Source: UBA6120 sp964639215
GTDB lineage: Bacteria; Bacillota_I; Bacilli_A; RFN20; CAG-826
NCBI GenBank assembly: GCA_964639215.1
Contig: CAZXCV010000005.1
Location: 1 to 64,000, forward strand
Direction of reading: 5' to 3'
DNA length: 64,000 nucleotides
Under the pieces are notes generated by a model that did no database searches, was not told where the DNA came from, and worked only from the letters and a program-made list of their open reading frames with translations. The translations under genes were made by a program, and so were the position numbers. Positions 1 to 8,999 of this stretch are shown one piece after another. The stretch's first letter is position 1; the number at the start of each line of letters is the position of its first letter.

Positions 1-2320
1 ATTAATAAAACAACCACGATTAATTGTTGCTGATGAACCAACGGCCGCACTCGATGCTGACAATGCCACCGCAATTATGCAGTTACTACAAGCACTAAGT
101 CACCACCGTTTAATCATCATTGTTAGTCACCAACACGAGTTAATTGCCAATTACTGTGATGTGATCTATCACATGAAAGATGGTGCGTTTATTAGTGCTA
201 AACCCCATCAACATTCAAACCAGCACCGACTTAATCTCATGCGTTTTTCCATCGTGAATGGTCATCATCGTCTACCATGGGGTTTTTGCTTTCGGCATGC
301 AATCATGGACATGAAAGAACACAAATGGCGACTAGGTATTAGTCAATTAATGCTTTCGATTGCCTTGTTAGCAACTGGAATTGGTGTCCAAGTCACGACA
401 TCAATTAAAAATAAAATGACAGATACTTTAACGTCTCTTGTTGGCAAAAGCGGCTTGCAAATCAAAGGAACCAAATCAATTGTTCCTGGATTAACAGGTG
501 TTTATAGTCTTGAAGAAGATGCTGTCAAAGCAATCCAACAGCGGTATCAAAAACAATGCCCAAGGATTGGTGTTGCGTACCATAATGAGATCAATAATTT
601 TTTTCCTGATCGCAATGAATTTTTCATAAGCATCGAAGGTCCGATTACAGCACTACCAAGTTTTACAGCCCAACATTTTGCAGACGCACTGATTTTCGAA
701 GAGTTAGGGCTACCATCAATTTCTTTGGCAAATGATGAGATCGCTTTAGCGCTGCCACCTACAGATATCCAAATACTGGCGCGGAAACTTTATTGTGAAG
801 CGACTGCCCCAGCGATAAATAACGTAATTAATAGCAAAACAGTTTTCATTGGTGCTGGCTTTGCAAATTATAATTGGCAGTATGAAGATGAACAATTATG
901 GCAACTCCGCCATATCATCGCGTCTGATGACGCCCGAATCATTCATCAGAATCCTCGTTTTAATGAGTATGTGTTTGAAACATCAATGCGATTTCCAACT
1001 CAATTTGAGCATGATCGAATTAGTCCACTACCGTGGACACTGACGAAATCATTTTATCTTGTGACCAAGGACGCTAATAAATTAATACAAGAACTGGATC
1101 AAGATCTGAGCTTACAAAATTATCGGTTTGATCATATCGGATATCAGCAACTACCGAGCGTGTGCCCACGCTTAGGACGCTGTCATATCAATCGAATTAT
1201 TGTTTATCTTGATTCTCATATCACATTGCCATTAGCACATCTCCATTATCTTCATCAAGCCGAAGCGTATTTGACTGATGTATTAATTGGTACTAGTGGT
1301 GGATACTTACTTTACCCAGAATCGCTTATTTCGGGTTTTATTCATGAAACTTTTATCACGACAACAGAACAAGCCATGGATCAAATTGTCGATGGGCTCT
1401 CAGTCACAAGCGATCATGACTCAATTATCAATTTGCCAATTGGAAGTGCTCGTGGCCATTATCGCGATCAAAATAAAACGTCCATCCGGTTAAAAAGCCT
1501 CGCGCCGGGTAAATTTATCGGGAGACGGCCACAAAACCTAGATGAGATTGCTATGTCAAGCGGTTTGGTGCGCCAGTTGTTTCAAGATGTCAATCCCCTT
1601 GGTCTTAGTGTGCAACTAGGGACGCGTTTTATTACATCAAGTAGTGAAGGTTACTTCCATAGTGAGTTTTTAATTACAACAGCGACGATTACGGCAATTA
1701 GTGATGATGAGACATATGCAATTTCTGGAATGCCGTTTTGGTCAGTAACTTACTATCGTGATTATCTTGGTATCAATGGCGACCAACTACGCATTAACGT
1801 CGCTTATTTTGAAGGAGATGAAACAATTATTACTGAGGTCGGACGACGTATCGAGGCCACATTTGACACGATATCAGTCACCTTTCCACAAAAAGAGCTC
1901 CATCAATCAATTACCACGATTACCAATAAAATCACAATAGGGGTTTTAATATTAGCAATTTTTACAATGATTAATGCCGTGATGCTCGCTTCATTTGTCG
2001 TAAGTCTCTCATATGTCGATATGGAGCAAGATCGACGCTTACTCGTTGAACTTGGTGCCGAGCCACGGCATATTTATCAATTAATTATTGCTCGATTAAT
2101 GGTCATTGTAGCGAGTGCGACGCTTTTTGCCATCGTTGAATTTATCGTTGTATCCATCATAATTGAACGACTGTTATCAGAATATTTCGTAATTACAGAT
2201 AGCTACACACTACCGATATTTCCACTGACGATTATGGTGACAATCGCCATATTTGTCTTTGGGGTTCTAGCCTTTGTTTATTTGAAAACAATTAGGTTAG
2301 AAATAGGCGAAAATATTTAA
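1..2320 (+). CDS. ABC transporter ATP-binding/permease fusion, 5' end missing
   Basis: The reading frame is open from base 2, so the gene starts before the window. The first visible residues hold an ABC ATPase Walker B and D-loop (LIVADEPTAALD) and an H-loop (IIIVSHQHE). After about 75 residues the protein becomes a permease: one membrane segment near the ATPase, a long polar extracytoplasmic stretch of roughly 400 residues, and three hydrophobic segments at the C-terminus. That is the MacB/FtsX arrangement with ATPase and permease on one chain. FtsX-type transporters usually export lipoproteins or peptides or do mechanical work across the membrane. The substrate cannot be told from the sequence. 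The Walker A part lies outside the window. Confidence 0.85.
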   Translation, partial: LIKQPRLIVADEPTAALDADNATAIMQLLQALSHHRLIIIVSHQHELIANYCDVIYHMKDGAFISAKPHQHSNQHRLNLMRFSIVNGHHRLPWGFCFRHAIMDMKEHKWRLGISQLMLSIALLATGIGVQVTTSIKNKMTDTLTSLVGKSGLQIKGTKSIVPGLTGVYSLEEDAVKAIQQRYQKQCPRIGVAYHNEINNFFPDRNEFFISIEGPITALPSFTAQHFADALIFEELGLPSISLANDEIALALPPTDIQILARKLYCEATAPAINNVINSKTVFIGAGFANYNWQYEDEQLWQLRHIIASDDARIIHQNPRFNEYVFETSMRFPTQFEHDRISPLPWTLTKSFYLVTKDANKLIQELDQDLSLQNYRFDHIGYQQLPSVCPRLGRCHINRIIVYLDSHITLPLAHLHYLHQAEAYLTDVLIGTSGGYLLYPESLISGFIHETFITTTEQAMDQIVDGLSVTSDHDSIINLPIGSARGHYRDQNKTSIRLKSLAPGKFIGRRPQNLDEIAMSSGLVRQLFQDVNPLGLSVQLGTRFITSSSEGYFHSEFLITTATITAISDDETYAISGMPFWSVTYYRDYLGINGDQLRINVAYFEGDETIITEVGRRIEATFDTISVTFPQKELHQSITTITNKITIGVLILAIFTMINAVMLASFVVSLSYVDMEQDRRLLVELGAEPRHIYQLIIARLMVIVASATLFAIVEFIVVSIIIERLLSEYFVITDSYTLPIFPLTIMVTIAIFVFGVLAFVYLKTIRLEIGENI

Positions 2321-2432
2321 TGTAAATCCAAAATATAAATGTGGTATTTATATATAACTAGTAGTATGATTATTCCGTAGGTATGTCTGAAACATATTTA
2401 CATCATTAATTTTTAGAAAGGTTTAGGTTTCG

Positions 2433-2630
2433 ATGAAAGGTTCAGTCAAAATGTTCAACAAGGACAAGGGCTACGGCTTCATTCGCACCGAAGATGGCAA
2501 AGATGTCTTCTTCCACTACAGCGAACTTGTCATGGAAAACTACAAAACCGCCGCTGTCGGCGAAACTGTAGAATTCGAAGTTGAAGAAACAGATCGTGGT
2601 CCCCGGGCTACGAAGATTAAAAAAGTTTAA
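2433..2630 (+). CDS. csp: cold shock protein (CspA family)
   Basis: The product is 65 residues, the normal size for a single cold-shock domain. Both nucleic-acid-binding motifs are present: KGYGFI (RNP1-like) and DVFFHYS (RNP2-like). The family binds single-stranded RNA and DNA and melts RNA structure in the cytoplasm. A Shine-Dalgarno sequence (AGAAAGG) precedes the ATG. The 112-base upstream region could be a long untranslated leader of the kind known for csp mRNAs, but I see no clear fold. A strong terminator follows, so the gene is probably monocistronic. Confidence 0.95.
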   Translation: MKGSVKMFNKDKGYGFIRTEDGKDVFFHYSELVMENYKTAAVGETVEFEVEETDRGPRATKIKKV

Positions 2631-2655
2631 TCGTCCGTTAATTCAAACAAAAAGA

Positions 2656-2679
2656 AAGTCGCTCCGGCGACTTTTTTCA
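2656..2679 (+). terminator. rho-independent terminator of csp
   Basis: A 7-bp stem (AAGTCGC / GCGACTT) with a TCCG loop is followed by a run of Ts. It lies 25 bases after the csp stop codon. Confidence 0.9.
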
Positions 2680-2714
2680 AATCAAGATATCGCTTAATAT
2701 TGAGTAGGTAATAT

Positions 2715-3821
2715 ATGGCATTAAAAGCAGGCATCGTCGGACTTCCTAATGTTGGTAAATCAACATTATTTAACGCTTTAGCCAAAGCTAATGTCGAAGC
2801 GGCGAATTATCCGTTTGCAACGATCAAACCAAATACCGGCGTCGTTGCCGTGCCTGACAAACGACTTCGTGAGTTAAGCGAGATGTTCAAACCGGAAAAA
2901 ACAATATTTACAACCATTGAATTTTTTGACATTGCTGGATTAGTCAAAGGTGCTAGTAAAGGCGAAGGTCTTGGTAATCAGTTTCTTGGTCACATTCGAG
3001 AATGTGATGCCATCGTCGAAGTTGTTCGCACGTTCGAAGATAGCGAAATCATCCATGTTGAACAAACGATTGATCCACTTCGTGATCTTGAAATTATCAA
3101 TCTCGAACTCGTGTTTGCCGATTTGGACACGGTCAATAAAAGGATTGAACGCACGGGCACTAAAGCGAAAACTAATAAAGACCCAAGTACTATATTCGAA
3201 TTTGACGCTTGTCAAAAATTCAAACGTCAATTAGAGCAAGGTCTGGCAATCCGTGCACTAACCCTTACCAAAGAAGAACGAGAATTTGGTGACAAACAAT
3301 TGCATCTATTGACGTTAAAACCAATTATCTATGTTGCTAATGTCAGTGAAGCACAATTAATGAGCATTGATACTCTGAGTGTTTACAAAGCCCTAGAAAC
3401 TCAGGCTAAAAATGATGGCGCTTCGCTTATTCCAATCTCATGTGCCATCGAAGCAGAACTTGCAAAACTAACAGCAAGCGAACAACACGAGTTTCTTCTT
3501 TCAATGGGAGTCGCGATGTCGGGGCTTGACTTACTCGTCCAGGCCACCTATCAACTGCTCGAATTAGGAACCTTTTTTACGGTTGGGCAAGATGAATGTC
3601 GTGCTTGGACATTTACTCACGGTATGAAAGCACCCCAATGTGCCGGAATCATTCATAGTGATTTTGAACGCGGTTTCATAAAGGCTGAAGTATATCATTA
3701 TGATGATATAATGAAGTACAAGAGCGAATTAGCAGTTAAAGAAGCCGGAAAATTGCGACTTGAAGGAAAAGAATACCTCGTCAAAGATGGCGATATTATC
3801 TTCTTCAAGTTCAATGTGTGA
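2715..3821 (+). CDS. ychF: redox-regulated ATPase/GTPase YchF (OLA1 family)
   Basis: The product is 368 residues, the usual YchF length. It opens with the G1 loop GLPNVGKSTLFNAL and the family-typical NYPFATIKPN. Next come DIAGLVKGASKGEGLGNQFL (G3) and the coiled-coil insertion, and a C-terminal TGS-like domain (FFTVGQDECRAWTF). YchF proteins hydrolyse ATP in preference to GTP and associate with ribosomes. The G4 position reads NVSE rather than NKxD, which is typical of the family and explains the ATP preference. The stop codon TGA overlaps a possible GTG start of ispF, so the two genes are probably co-transcribed. Confidence 0.97.
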   Translation: MALKAGIVGLPNVGKSTLFNALAKANVEAANYPFATIKPNTGVVAVPDKRLRELSEMFKPEKTIFTTIEFFDIAGLVKGASKGEGLGNQFLGHIRECDAIVEVVRTFEDSEIIHVEQTIDPLRDLEIINLELVFADLDTVNKRIERTGTKAKTNKDPSTIFEFDACQKFKRQLEQGLAIRALTLTKEEREFGDKQLHLLTLKPIIYVANVSEAQLMSIDTLSVYKALETQAKNDGASLIPISCAIEAELAKLTASEQHEFLLSMGVAMSGLDLLVQATYQLLELGTFFTVGQDECRAWTFTHGMKAPQCAGIIHSDFERGFIKAEVYHYDDIMKYKSELAVKEAGKLRLEGKEYLVKDGDIIFFKFNV

Positions 3822-3826
3822 GCATC

Positions 3827-4312
3827 ATGTATCGAATAGGGATCAGCCGTGACATTCACCGATTAGTCAAAGAAAGACCACTGTGGATTGGTGGCGTTTT
3901 AATCGATTATGAGCTTGGTTTTGAAGCACATTCAGATGGCGATATTGTCTTACATGCATTGACTGAAGCAATGCTTGGTGCACTCGCACTTGGCGATTTA
4001 GGAACACATTTTCCTAATACCGACGATAAATATAAAAATCTCGATTCAAGTTATTTTCTGAAATATGCCTATCGTTTAATTTCTGAACGAGGTTATATTG
4101 TCTGTAACATCGATATCTCGATAACAATCGAACGGCCGAAACTCGCGTCATATATTCCCCAAATGGCCATGCGGATTAGTAAAATTTTGAATATAGCTTG
4201 TGAGCACATCTCAATTAAAGCTGGAACAAATGAAGGGCTTGGTTACATTGGCCAGGGCTTAGCAGCGGAGGCTACAGCTGTCGTTTTACTTGAACAAGCA
4301 CAACGTAGCTAA
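3827..4312 (+). CDS. ispF: 2-C-methyl-D-erythritol 2,4-cyclodiphosphate synthase
   Basis: IspF converts CDP-methylerythritol 2-phosphate to the cyclic diphosphate in the MEP isoprenoid pathway. The metal ligands are visible in RDIHRL (Asp and His) and in the AHSDGD motif. The C-terminal TNEGLGYIGQG matches the family TTExLGFxGRxEG motif. I chose the ATG at 3827 because MYRIG aligns with the usual MRIG N-terminus. A GTG at 3818, in the same frame and overlapping the ychF stop, is the alternative. Length is 161 residues, as expected. The usual GYDVHR motif reads ISRDIHR here, a small departure. The preceding pathway gene ispD lies 25 kb away, at 28864-29550. Confidence 0.95.
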   Translation: MYRIGISRDIHRLVKERPLWIGGVLIDYELGFEAHSDGDIVLHALTEAMLGALALGDLGTHFPNTDDKYKNLDSSYFLKYAYRLISERGYIVCNIDISITIERPKLASYIPQMAMRISKILNIACEHISIKAGTNEGLGYIGQGLAAEATAVVLLEQAQRS

Positions 4313-4320
4313 GGACAATT

Positions 4321-5940
4321 ATGAATTTTATTACATTTATTAAATTGGAATTACGCAAAGCCCTGATTGATATCGGCATCACATTGAGTGAAGAGGCGAT
4401 TATCGTTGAGCAGAGTAAGGACCCACTTCATGGTGACTTTGCTTCAAACATTGCGATGCAAGTGGCACGCACTTTAAAATTGGCACCTCGTGTCGTTGCC
4501 GAAAAAATATATGAGAAACTTGAACTTGCTCATTTTGAAAACGTGACGATTGCGGGACCAGGCTTCATCAATTTTTTCTTAAAAGCCGAGACTTTTTCCT
4601 CAATCATTCAAGACATTGTGGACCAAGATGATCGTTATGGTCAAAGTGATGTTGGACAAGGCAAAACCGTCAATGTTGAATATGTATCTGCCAATCCGAC
4701 TGGTGTTCTTCACCTCGGACATGCGCGTGGTGCAGCGCTTGGTGATGTGATCGGACGCTTACTTAAAAAAGCTGGCTATGAGGTTACAAACGAATTTTAC
4801 GTGAATGATGCCGGGGCACAAATTGATAATCTTGCACACTCGATATACGCCAGATACAAACAATTATTCGGGCTTGAAGCGAGTATTCCGACTGATGGTT
4901 ATCACGGCGAAGATGTTTATAAAATTGCCAGTGATATTAAGTTAACTTATGGTGACCGGTATCTAATTGAATATGATCATACCTTTTTTAAAGATGAAGG
5001 TATCAAACGCGAACTCGCAATCATGAAAGATGACCTCGCATATTTCCGCGTTAATTTTGATATTTTTAGCTTTGAGACAAAAATTAGGGATCAATCAAAA
5101 ATCAAAATAATCTTCGAACAATTACGACCATATATCTACGAATCTGATGGTGCCAAGTTTTTAAAGACGACGAGTTTTGGTGATGATAAAGATCGTGTCA
5201 TCGTTAAAAGCGATGGTTCTTTCACTTACTTCTTACCTGATATCGCTTATCATGACGATAAAATTTCACGTAATCATCGTTTTTTGATTGATATTCTTGG
5301 CGCTGACCACCACGGCTACATTTCGCGAATGAAAGCGGCTTTAGCCATGCTTGGACATCCCGAAGATACATTGACAATTGAAATACTGCAAATGGTTCGG
5401 CTCTTGAAAGATGGCAAAGAGATGAAAATGAGCAAACGAACGGGTGTCGGAGTGACACTTCGTGAGCTATGCGATGAAGTCGGCGTCGATGCTACACGGT
5501 ATTTTTTCGTTGCCCGGGCTGCATCGTCACATCTTGATTTTGATCTTGATCTCGCCGTCAGTGCCAGCAGCGCGAATCCGGTTTATTATGCGCAATACGC
5601 TCATGCGCGGCTTTCCAGTTTATTAGAAGCAGGCCAATCGCTCGGGCTTGATTTAAGCGGCCGTGGATTAATGATGCTTGAAGAGAAACAATTGTTACGT
5701 CACCTTGAAAGTTTCGTAGCCGAAGTAATCGATGCAGCCGAAAGCAAAGCACCTTATAAAATCACAAATTATGTGCAAAAACTTGCAAGTTTGACACATA
5801 GTTTTTATACTATATGTCGTGTTGTCGATAAAGAAAATATTTCTTTATCCCGAGCACGCCTCGCTTTGGTTAAGGCGAGCCAGATTGTCTTAAGAAACGC
5901 ACTGGAATTACTGGGCGTCACCGCACCAGTTAAAATGTGA
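4321..5940 (+). CDS. argS: arginyl-tRNA synthetase
   Basis: ArgS charges tRNA-Arg in the cytoplasm. The N-terminal ~90 residues form the ArgRS-specific Add-1 domain. They are followed by the class I signature HLGHARGAALGD (HIGH motif) and then the KMSKRTG motif. The C-terminus is the helical anticodon-binding domain. Length is 539 residues, normal for the family. An AAGGA ribosome-binding site lies just upstream of the ATG, 8 bases after ispF. It reads as part of a ychF-ispF-argS-rpoE series. No T-box leader is possible in the short gap. Confidence 0.97.
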   Translation: MNFITFIKLELRKALIDIGITLSEEAIIVEQSKDPLHGDFASNIAMQVARTLKLAPRVVAEKIYEKLELAHFENVTIAGPGFINFFLKAETFSSIIQDIVDQDDRYGQSDVGQGKTVNVEYVSANPTGVLHLGHARGAALGDVIGRLLKKAGYEVTNEFYVNDAGAQIDNLAHSIYARYKQLFGLEASIPTDGYHGEDVYKIASDIKLTYGDRYLIEYDHTFFKDEGIKRELAIMKDDLAYFRVNFDIFSFETKIRDQSKIKIIFEQLRPYIYESDGAKFLKTTSFGDDKDRVIVKSDGSFTYFLPDIAYHDDKISRNHRFLIDILGADHHGYISRMKAALAMLGHPEDTLTIEILQMVRLLKDGKEMKMSKRTGVGVTLRELCDEVGVDATRYFFVARAASSHLDFDLDLAVSASSANPVYYAQYAHARLSSLLEAGQSLGLDLSGRGLMMLEEKQLLRHLESFVAEVIDAAESKAPYKITNYVQKLASLTHSFYTICRVVDKENISLSRARLALVKASQIVLRNALELLGVTAPVKM

Positions 5941-5956
5941 ATAAAGGGGATTGACC

Positions 5957-6328
5957 ATGATCGAAAAATCAATGTTAGATGTTGCTTATGAACTAATTGT
6001 TAGCCGGGGAGAACCGGTGTCATTCAAAGATATTTGGGCACAAGTACTTGAAGAATTACCACACACAGGCGCGGACCGCGTTTCACGGTTTTATACGAAC
6101 CTGACCCTCGATGGACGCTTTGTCGCCTTGGGTGGCAGCATGTGGGATTTACGAATTAACTATACCTATAAACAACTTTATGAAGATGCACGTGGTGTCT
6201 TCCGCGATGTTGAAGAAGTAGAAGAAGAAAAGGAAATCGATCCTTTCGAAGAACCCGAAGAGGAATTGATTGAAGAAGAGCTCGAGATTGAAACCGAACT
6301 CGAAGACGACGAAGAAAAAGAAGAATAA
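5957..6328 (+). CDS. rpoE: DNA-directed RNA polymerase delta subunit
   Basis: The delta subunit of Gram-positive RNA polymerase speeds recycling and tunes promoter selectivity. The N-terminal ~75 residues form the HARE-HTH domain (ending near GSMWDLR). The C-terminal ~45 residues are almost entirely Glu and Asp, the disordered acidic tail typical of RpoE. I start it at the ATG at 5957, 7 bases after AGGGG, rather than at the in-frame TTG at 5951. The product is 123 residues. The gene marks the organism as a firmicute or mollicute relative. Confidence 0.93.
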   Translation: MIEKSMLDVAYELIVSRGEPVSFKDIWAQVLEELPHTGADRVSRFYTNLTLDGRFVALGGSMWDLRINYTYKQLYEDARGVFRDVEEVEEEKEIDPFEEPEEELIEEELEIETELEDDEEKEE

Positions 6329-6352
6329 AACCTTAAAATAAAGGAGAAACAT

Positions 6353-7210
6353 ATGCCATTAGTCAGTATGAAGGACATGTTGATTAAAGCGAGAGCCGAA
6401 CATTATGCTGTCGGACAATTCAATATCAACAACCTCGAATGGACGTTAGCAATTCTTGATGAAGTGGAGGCACTTCAATCACCAGTGATTCTTGGAGTGA
6501 GTAGTGGTGCCGCTAAATATATGGGTGGTTATCATATCGTTGCAGATATGGTTAAAGCAATCATTCTTGATCGTAAAATTACGGTACCTGTCGCCTTACA
6601 TCTTGATCATGGTGAAAGTTTTGAATTATGTAAAACGGCGATTGACGCTGGTTTTTCAAGCGTAATGATCGATGCTTCACATCATCCCTTAGCCGAAAAC
6701 ATTGCCATCACTAAGCAGGTTGTTGACTACGCGCATGCTCGCGGTGTCTCCGTCGAAGCTGAACTTGGACGTGTTGGCGGACAAGAAGATCACGTTGTTG
6801 CTGAAACGATGTATGCGATTCCCGAGGAATGTTTAAAGTTAACGAACGAAACAGGAATTGATTGTTTAGCACCAGCGCTTGGCTCTGTCCACGGACCTTA
6901 TCAAGGCGAACCGAAACTTGGTTTTAAAGAAATGGCAATCATCAACGATTTAATCAAATTACCACTTGTACTTCATGGTGGATCAGGTATCCCCGACTTT
7001 CAATTACGGTTAGCAATTGACCGCGGTACCGCCAAAGTTAATGTGAATACGGAACTGCAACAAGGATGGACCGCTAAGGTTCGGGAAATTCTCGCCAAAG
7101 ATGAAAAAGTGTATGATCCTCGCAAGGTCATTGGCCCTGGCAAAGAATCAATTCGCGCTGTTGTCAAGGCAAAATGCACAGTGTTCGGTTGTATCGGTAA
7201 GGCAAAATAG
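6353..7210 (+). CDS. fba: fructose-bisphosphate aldolase, class II
   Basis: This enzyme cleaves fructose-1,6-bisphosphate to DHAP and glyceraldehyde-3-phosphate. The class II signature is clear: HLDHGES with zinc-binding His, AELGRVGGQED with the second zinc ligand region, LHGGSG for substrate phosphate, and KVNVNTELQ near the end. Length is 285 residues, normal for the short FbaA type. An AGGAG site precedes the ATG. A strong terminator follows, so it ends the upstream transcription unit. Confidence 0.97.
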   Translation: MPLVSMKDMLIKARAEHYAVGQFNINNLEWTLAILDEVEALQSPVILGVSSGAAKYMGGYHIVADMVKAIILDRKITVPVALHLDHGESFELCKTAIDAGFSSVMIDASHHPLAENIAITKQVVDYAHARGVSVEAELGRVGGQEDHVVAETMYAIPEECLKLTNETGIDCLAPALGSVHGPYQGEPKLGFKEMAIINDLIKLPLVLHGGSGIPDFQLRLAIDRGTAKVNVNTELQQGWTAKVREILAKDEKVYDPRKVIGPGKESIRAVVKAKCTVFGCIGKAK

Positions 7211-7219
7211 ATTATAATA

Positions 7220-7245
7220 AATCCTTGGCTTGTCCAAGGATTTTT
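7220..7245 (+). terminator. rho-independent terminator of fba
   Basis: A 9-bp stem (AATCCTTGG / CCAAGGATT) with a five-base loop is followed by Ts, 10 bases after the fba stop. Confidence 0.9.
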
Positions 7246-7273
7246 AATTACATTAAATGAATGAGGATTTAAC

Positions 7274-8224
7274 TTGAGTCACAAATTGTTGCATGAGCTC
7301 ATCAAAGCCCATGATACGATTACCATTTTCGGACATGTATTTCCCGATGGGGACTGTTATGGCAGTCAAATTGGGTTGAAAGAAGCCATCAAGGCGACTT
7401 ATCCAAGCAAACAAGTTTTCGCATTGGGAAGTGGATTTCCGCTATTTCATAATTTAATCAGTCCGATGGATCAAATTGATGAAGCCGTGATTAAGCAATC
7501 ACTCGCGCTCGTACTTGATGTCGCTGATGCACCGCGAATTGAAGATCAACGGTATGCCTTGGCTCCGGTGGTTTTTAAAATCGATCACCATATTCCACTC
7601 TACAATTTTGGTCATCATCAATGGATTGATACGACGATGATTGCTGTCGCAGAGATGATCACTACCTTTATTTCAAGTTATGATTATCAACAATCGATTG
7701 CCGGATCCCAAGCGTTAGCGTTAGGGCTCATTACTGATTCCGGCCGGTTTTTGTACGGAAATTTGACGCCAAATATCTTTATATCGATGGCAACATTAAT
7801 TGACTTTGGGGCAAATCTACGCCTTATTTATGACACACTTTACCAACGATCATTTGAAAATATGGCATTTGAAAGTTTTGTTTATCAAAACTATAAAACG
7901 ACCGAATCCGGTTTTATTTATTGTGTAATCCGGCGGCCAGAACTTGAACGATTACATGTGACACCTATCGAAGCGGCCGGTCGTGTGAATTTACTGGCAA
8001 ATATCCGACATTATCCTGTCTGGGCTTTCTTTGTTGAAAACACCAATGAAATTCGCGTTGAATTCCGGAGCATCGGACCTGATGTCCAAACCATCGCCTT
8101 TCACTACGGTGGCGGTGGCCACCTCCAGGCAAGTGGTTGTCGTTTAGTTTCATTTGACCAAATTGAAAATGTGATTGATGATGTTAATAATATGTTAGAA
8201 GAGGTATCAAATAATGAAATATGA
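7274..8224 (+). CDS. nrnA: bifunctional oligoribonuclease/pAp phosphatase NrnA (DHH family)
   Basis: NrnA degrades nanoRNA of 2-5 nucleotides and dephosphorylates 3'-phosphoadenosine 5'-phosphate. The DHH phosphoesterase motifs are present in order: GHVFPDGDCYGS, LDVADAPR, KIDHHIPL, and the C-terminal DHHA1 motif YGGGGHLQASGC. The length of 316 residues fits. The start is a TTG preceded by GAGGA; no better ATG exists upstream. It overlaps the next gene by 11 bases, which suggests translational coupling. Confidence 0.93.
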   Translation: MSHKLLHELIKAHDTITIFGHVFPDGDCYGSQIGLKEAIKATYPSKQVFALGSGFPLFHNLISPMDQIDEAVIKQSLALVLDVADAPRIEDQRYALAPVVFKIDHHIPLYNFGHHQWIDTTMIAVAEMITTFISSYDYQQSIAGSQALALGLITDSGRFLYGNLTPNIFISMATLIDFGANLRLIYDTLYQRSFENMAFESFVYQNYKTTESGFIYCVIRRPELERLHVTPIEAAGRVNLLANIRHYPVWAFFVENTNEIRVEFRSIGPDVQTIAFHYGGGGHLQASGCRLVSFDQIENVIDDVNNMLEEVSNNEI

Positions 8225-8993
8225 AATTGAACTACAAGAAGCATTGAAAGCAGGACAACTCGCAGCCAATGTCATCATGGAAATTTATCGCCAACCATTT
8301 GAAGTCGCGATTAAAGATGATGCCTCACCCGTAACGTTGGCTGATCAAGCAGCCGATGAAATAATCCGAAACTATTTAGCCTCGGTATTTCCGAGTCATG
8401 CCTTTTTAACTGAAGAATCGATTGATGATCTAGCCCGATTAGAAAACGACTATGTCTGGATCATCGACCCAGTCGATGGCACAAAAGATTTTATTGCTAA
8501 GAACGATGAATTTACGACAAACATTGCCCTCAGTTATCGGCATCAAATCGTCGTAGGAGTCGTCGTTATCCCCGCTAAAAACGAAGTCTACTTTGCCAGT
8601 CAGGGACAAGGTAGTTACCATCGTGATCAGCATGGAACCCATAAAATTCACGTCAATGATAAAATGAACGATTTAACCGTGCTATTTTCTCGATTTCATG
8701 TCAATGAAAAAGAACTGGCGGTTGTTCATAAACACCATAATCGCATTAAACATACAGCAACGGTTGGTAGTTGTTTGAAAGCTTGTTATATCGCTAGTGG
8801 TAAGGCTGAAATTACTTATCGTTTTTCAAGCGGAACAAAAGAATGGGATACGGCGGCGAGTCAAATTGTTGTAACCGAAGCCGGAGGTCTCTTCATTACA
8901 CCCGCGGGCCAACCACTCACATATAATCGCACTGATGTTTATAATCGTGAGGGTTATCTCATTGTCAACCGGAAAGAAAATATTTTGTTGTAA
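8214..8993 (+). CDS. inositol monophosphatase family protein (CysQ/SuhB-like)
   Basis: The protein has the lithium-sensitive phosphatase fold. EES (metal site 1), WIIDPVDGTKDFI (metal-binding DPxDGT) and KEWDTAASQIVVTEAGG (third metal-binding motif) are all visible in 259 residues. Possible substrates are inositol phosphate, fructose-1,6-bisphosphate or 3'(2')-phosphoadenosine phosphates. The KEWD variant is often seen in CysQ-type 3',5'-bisphosphate nucleotidases. Overlap with nrnA, which also acts on pAp, makes a nucleotide substrate attractive. That is inference from context. Confidence 0.85.
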   Translation: MKYEIELQEALKAGQLAANVIMEIYRQPFEVAIKDDASPVTLADQAADEIIRNYLASVFPSHAFLTEESIDDLARLENDYVWIIDPVDGTKDFIAKNDEFTTNIALSYRHQIVVGVVVIPAKNEVYFASQGQGSYHRDQHGTHKIHVNDKMNDLTVLFSRFHVNEKELAVVHKHHNRIKHTATVGSCLKACYIASGKAEITYRFSSGTKEWDTAASQIVVTEAGGLFITPAGQPLTYNRTDVYNREGYLIVNRKENILL

Positions 8994-8999
8994 ACTCGC

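Noticed and set aside
2321..2432. Thermosensor fold in the csp leader
   Set aside because: The leader is AT-rich and I could not find a convincing paired structure by eye.
6149..6378. Two antisense open frames rich in Phe or Ser opposite rpoE
   Set aside because: They are the complement of the repetitive GAA/GAG/GAT codons of the acidic RpoE tail and have no independent start signals.
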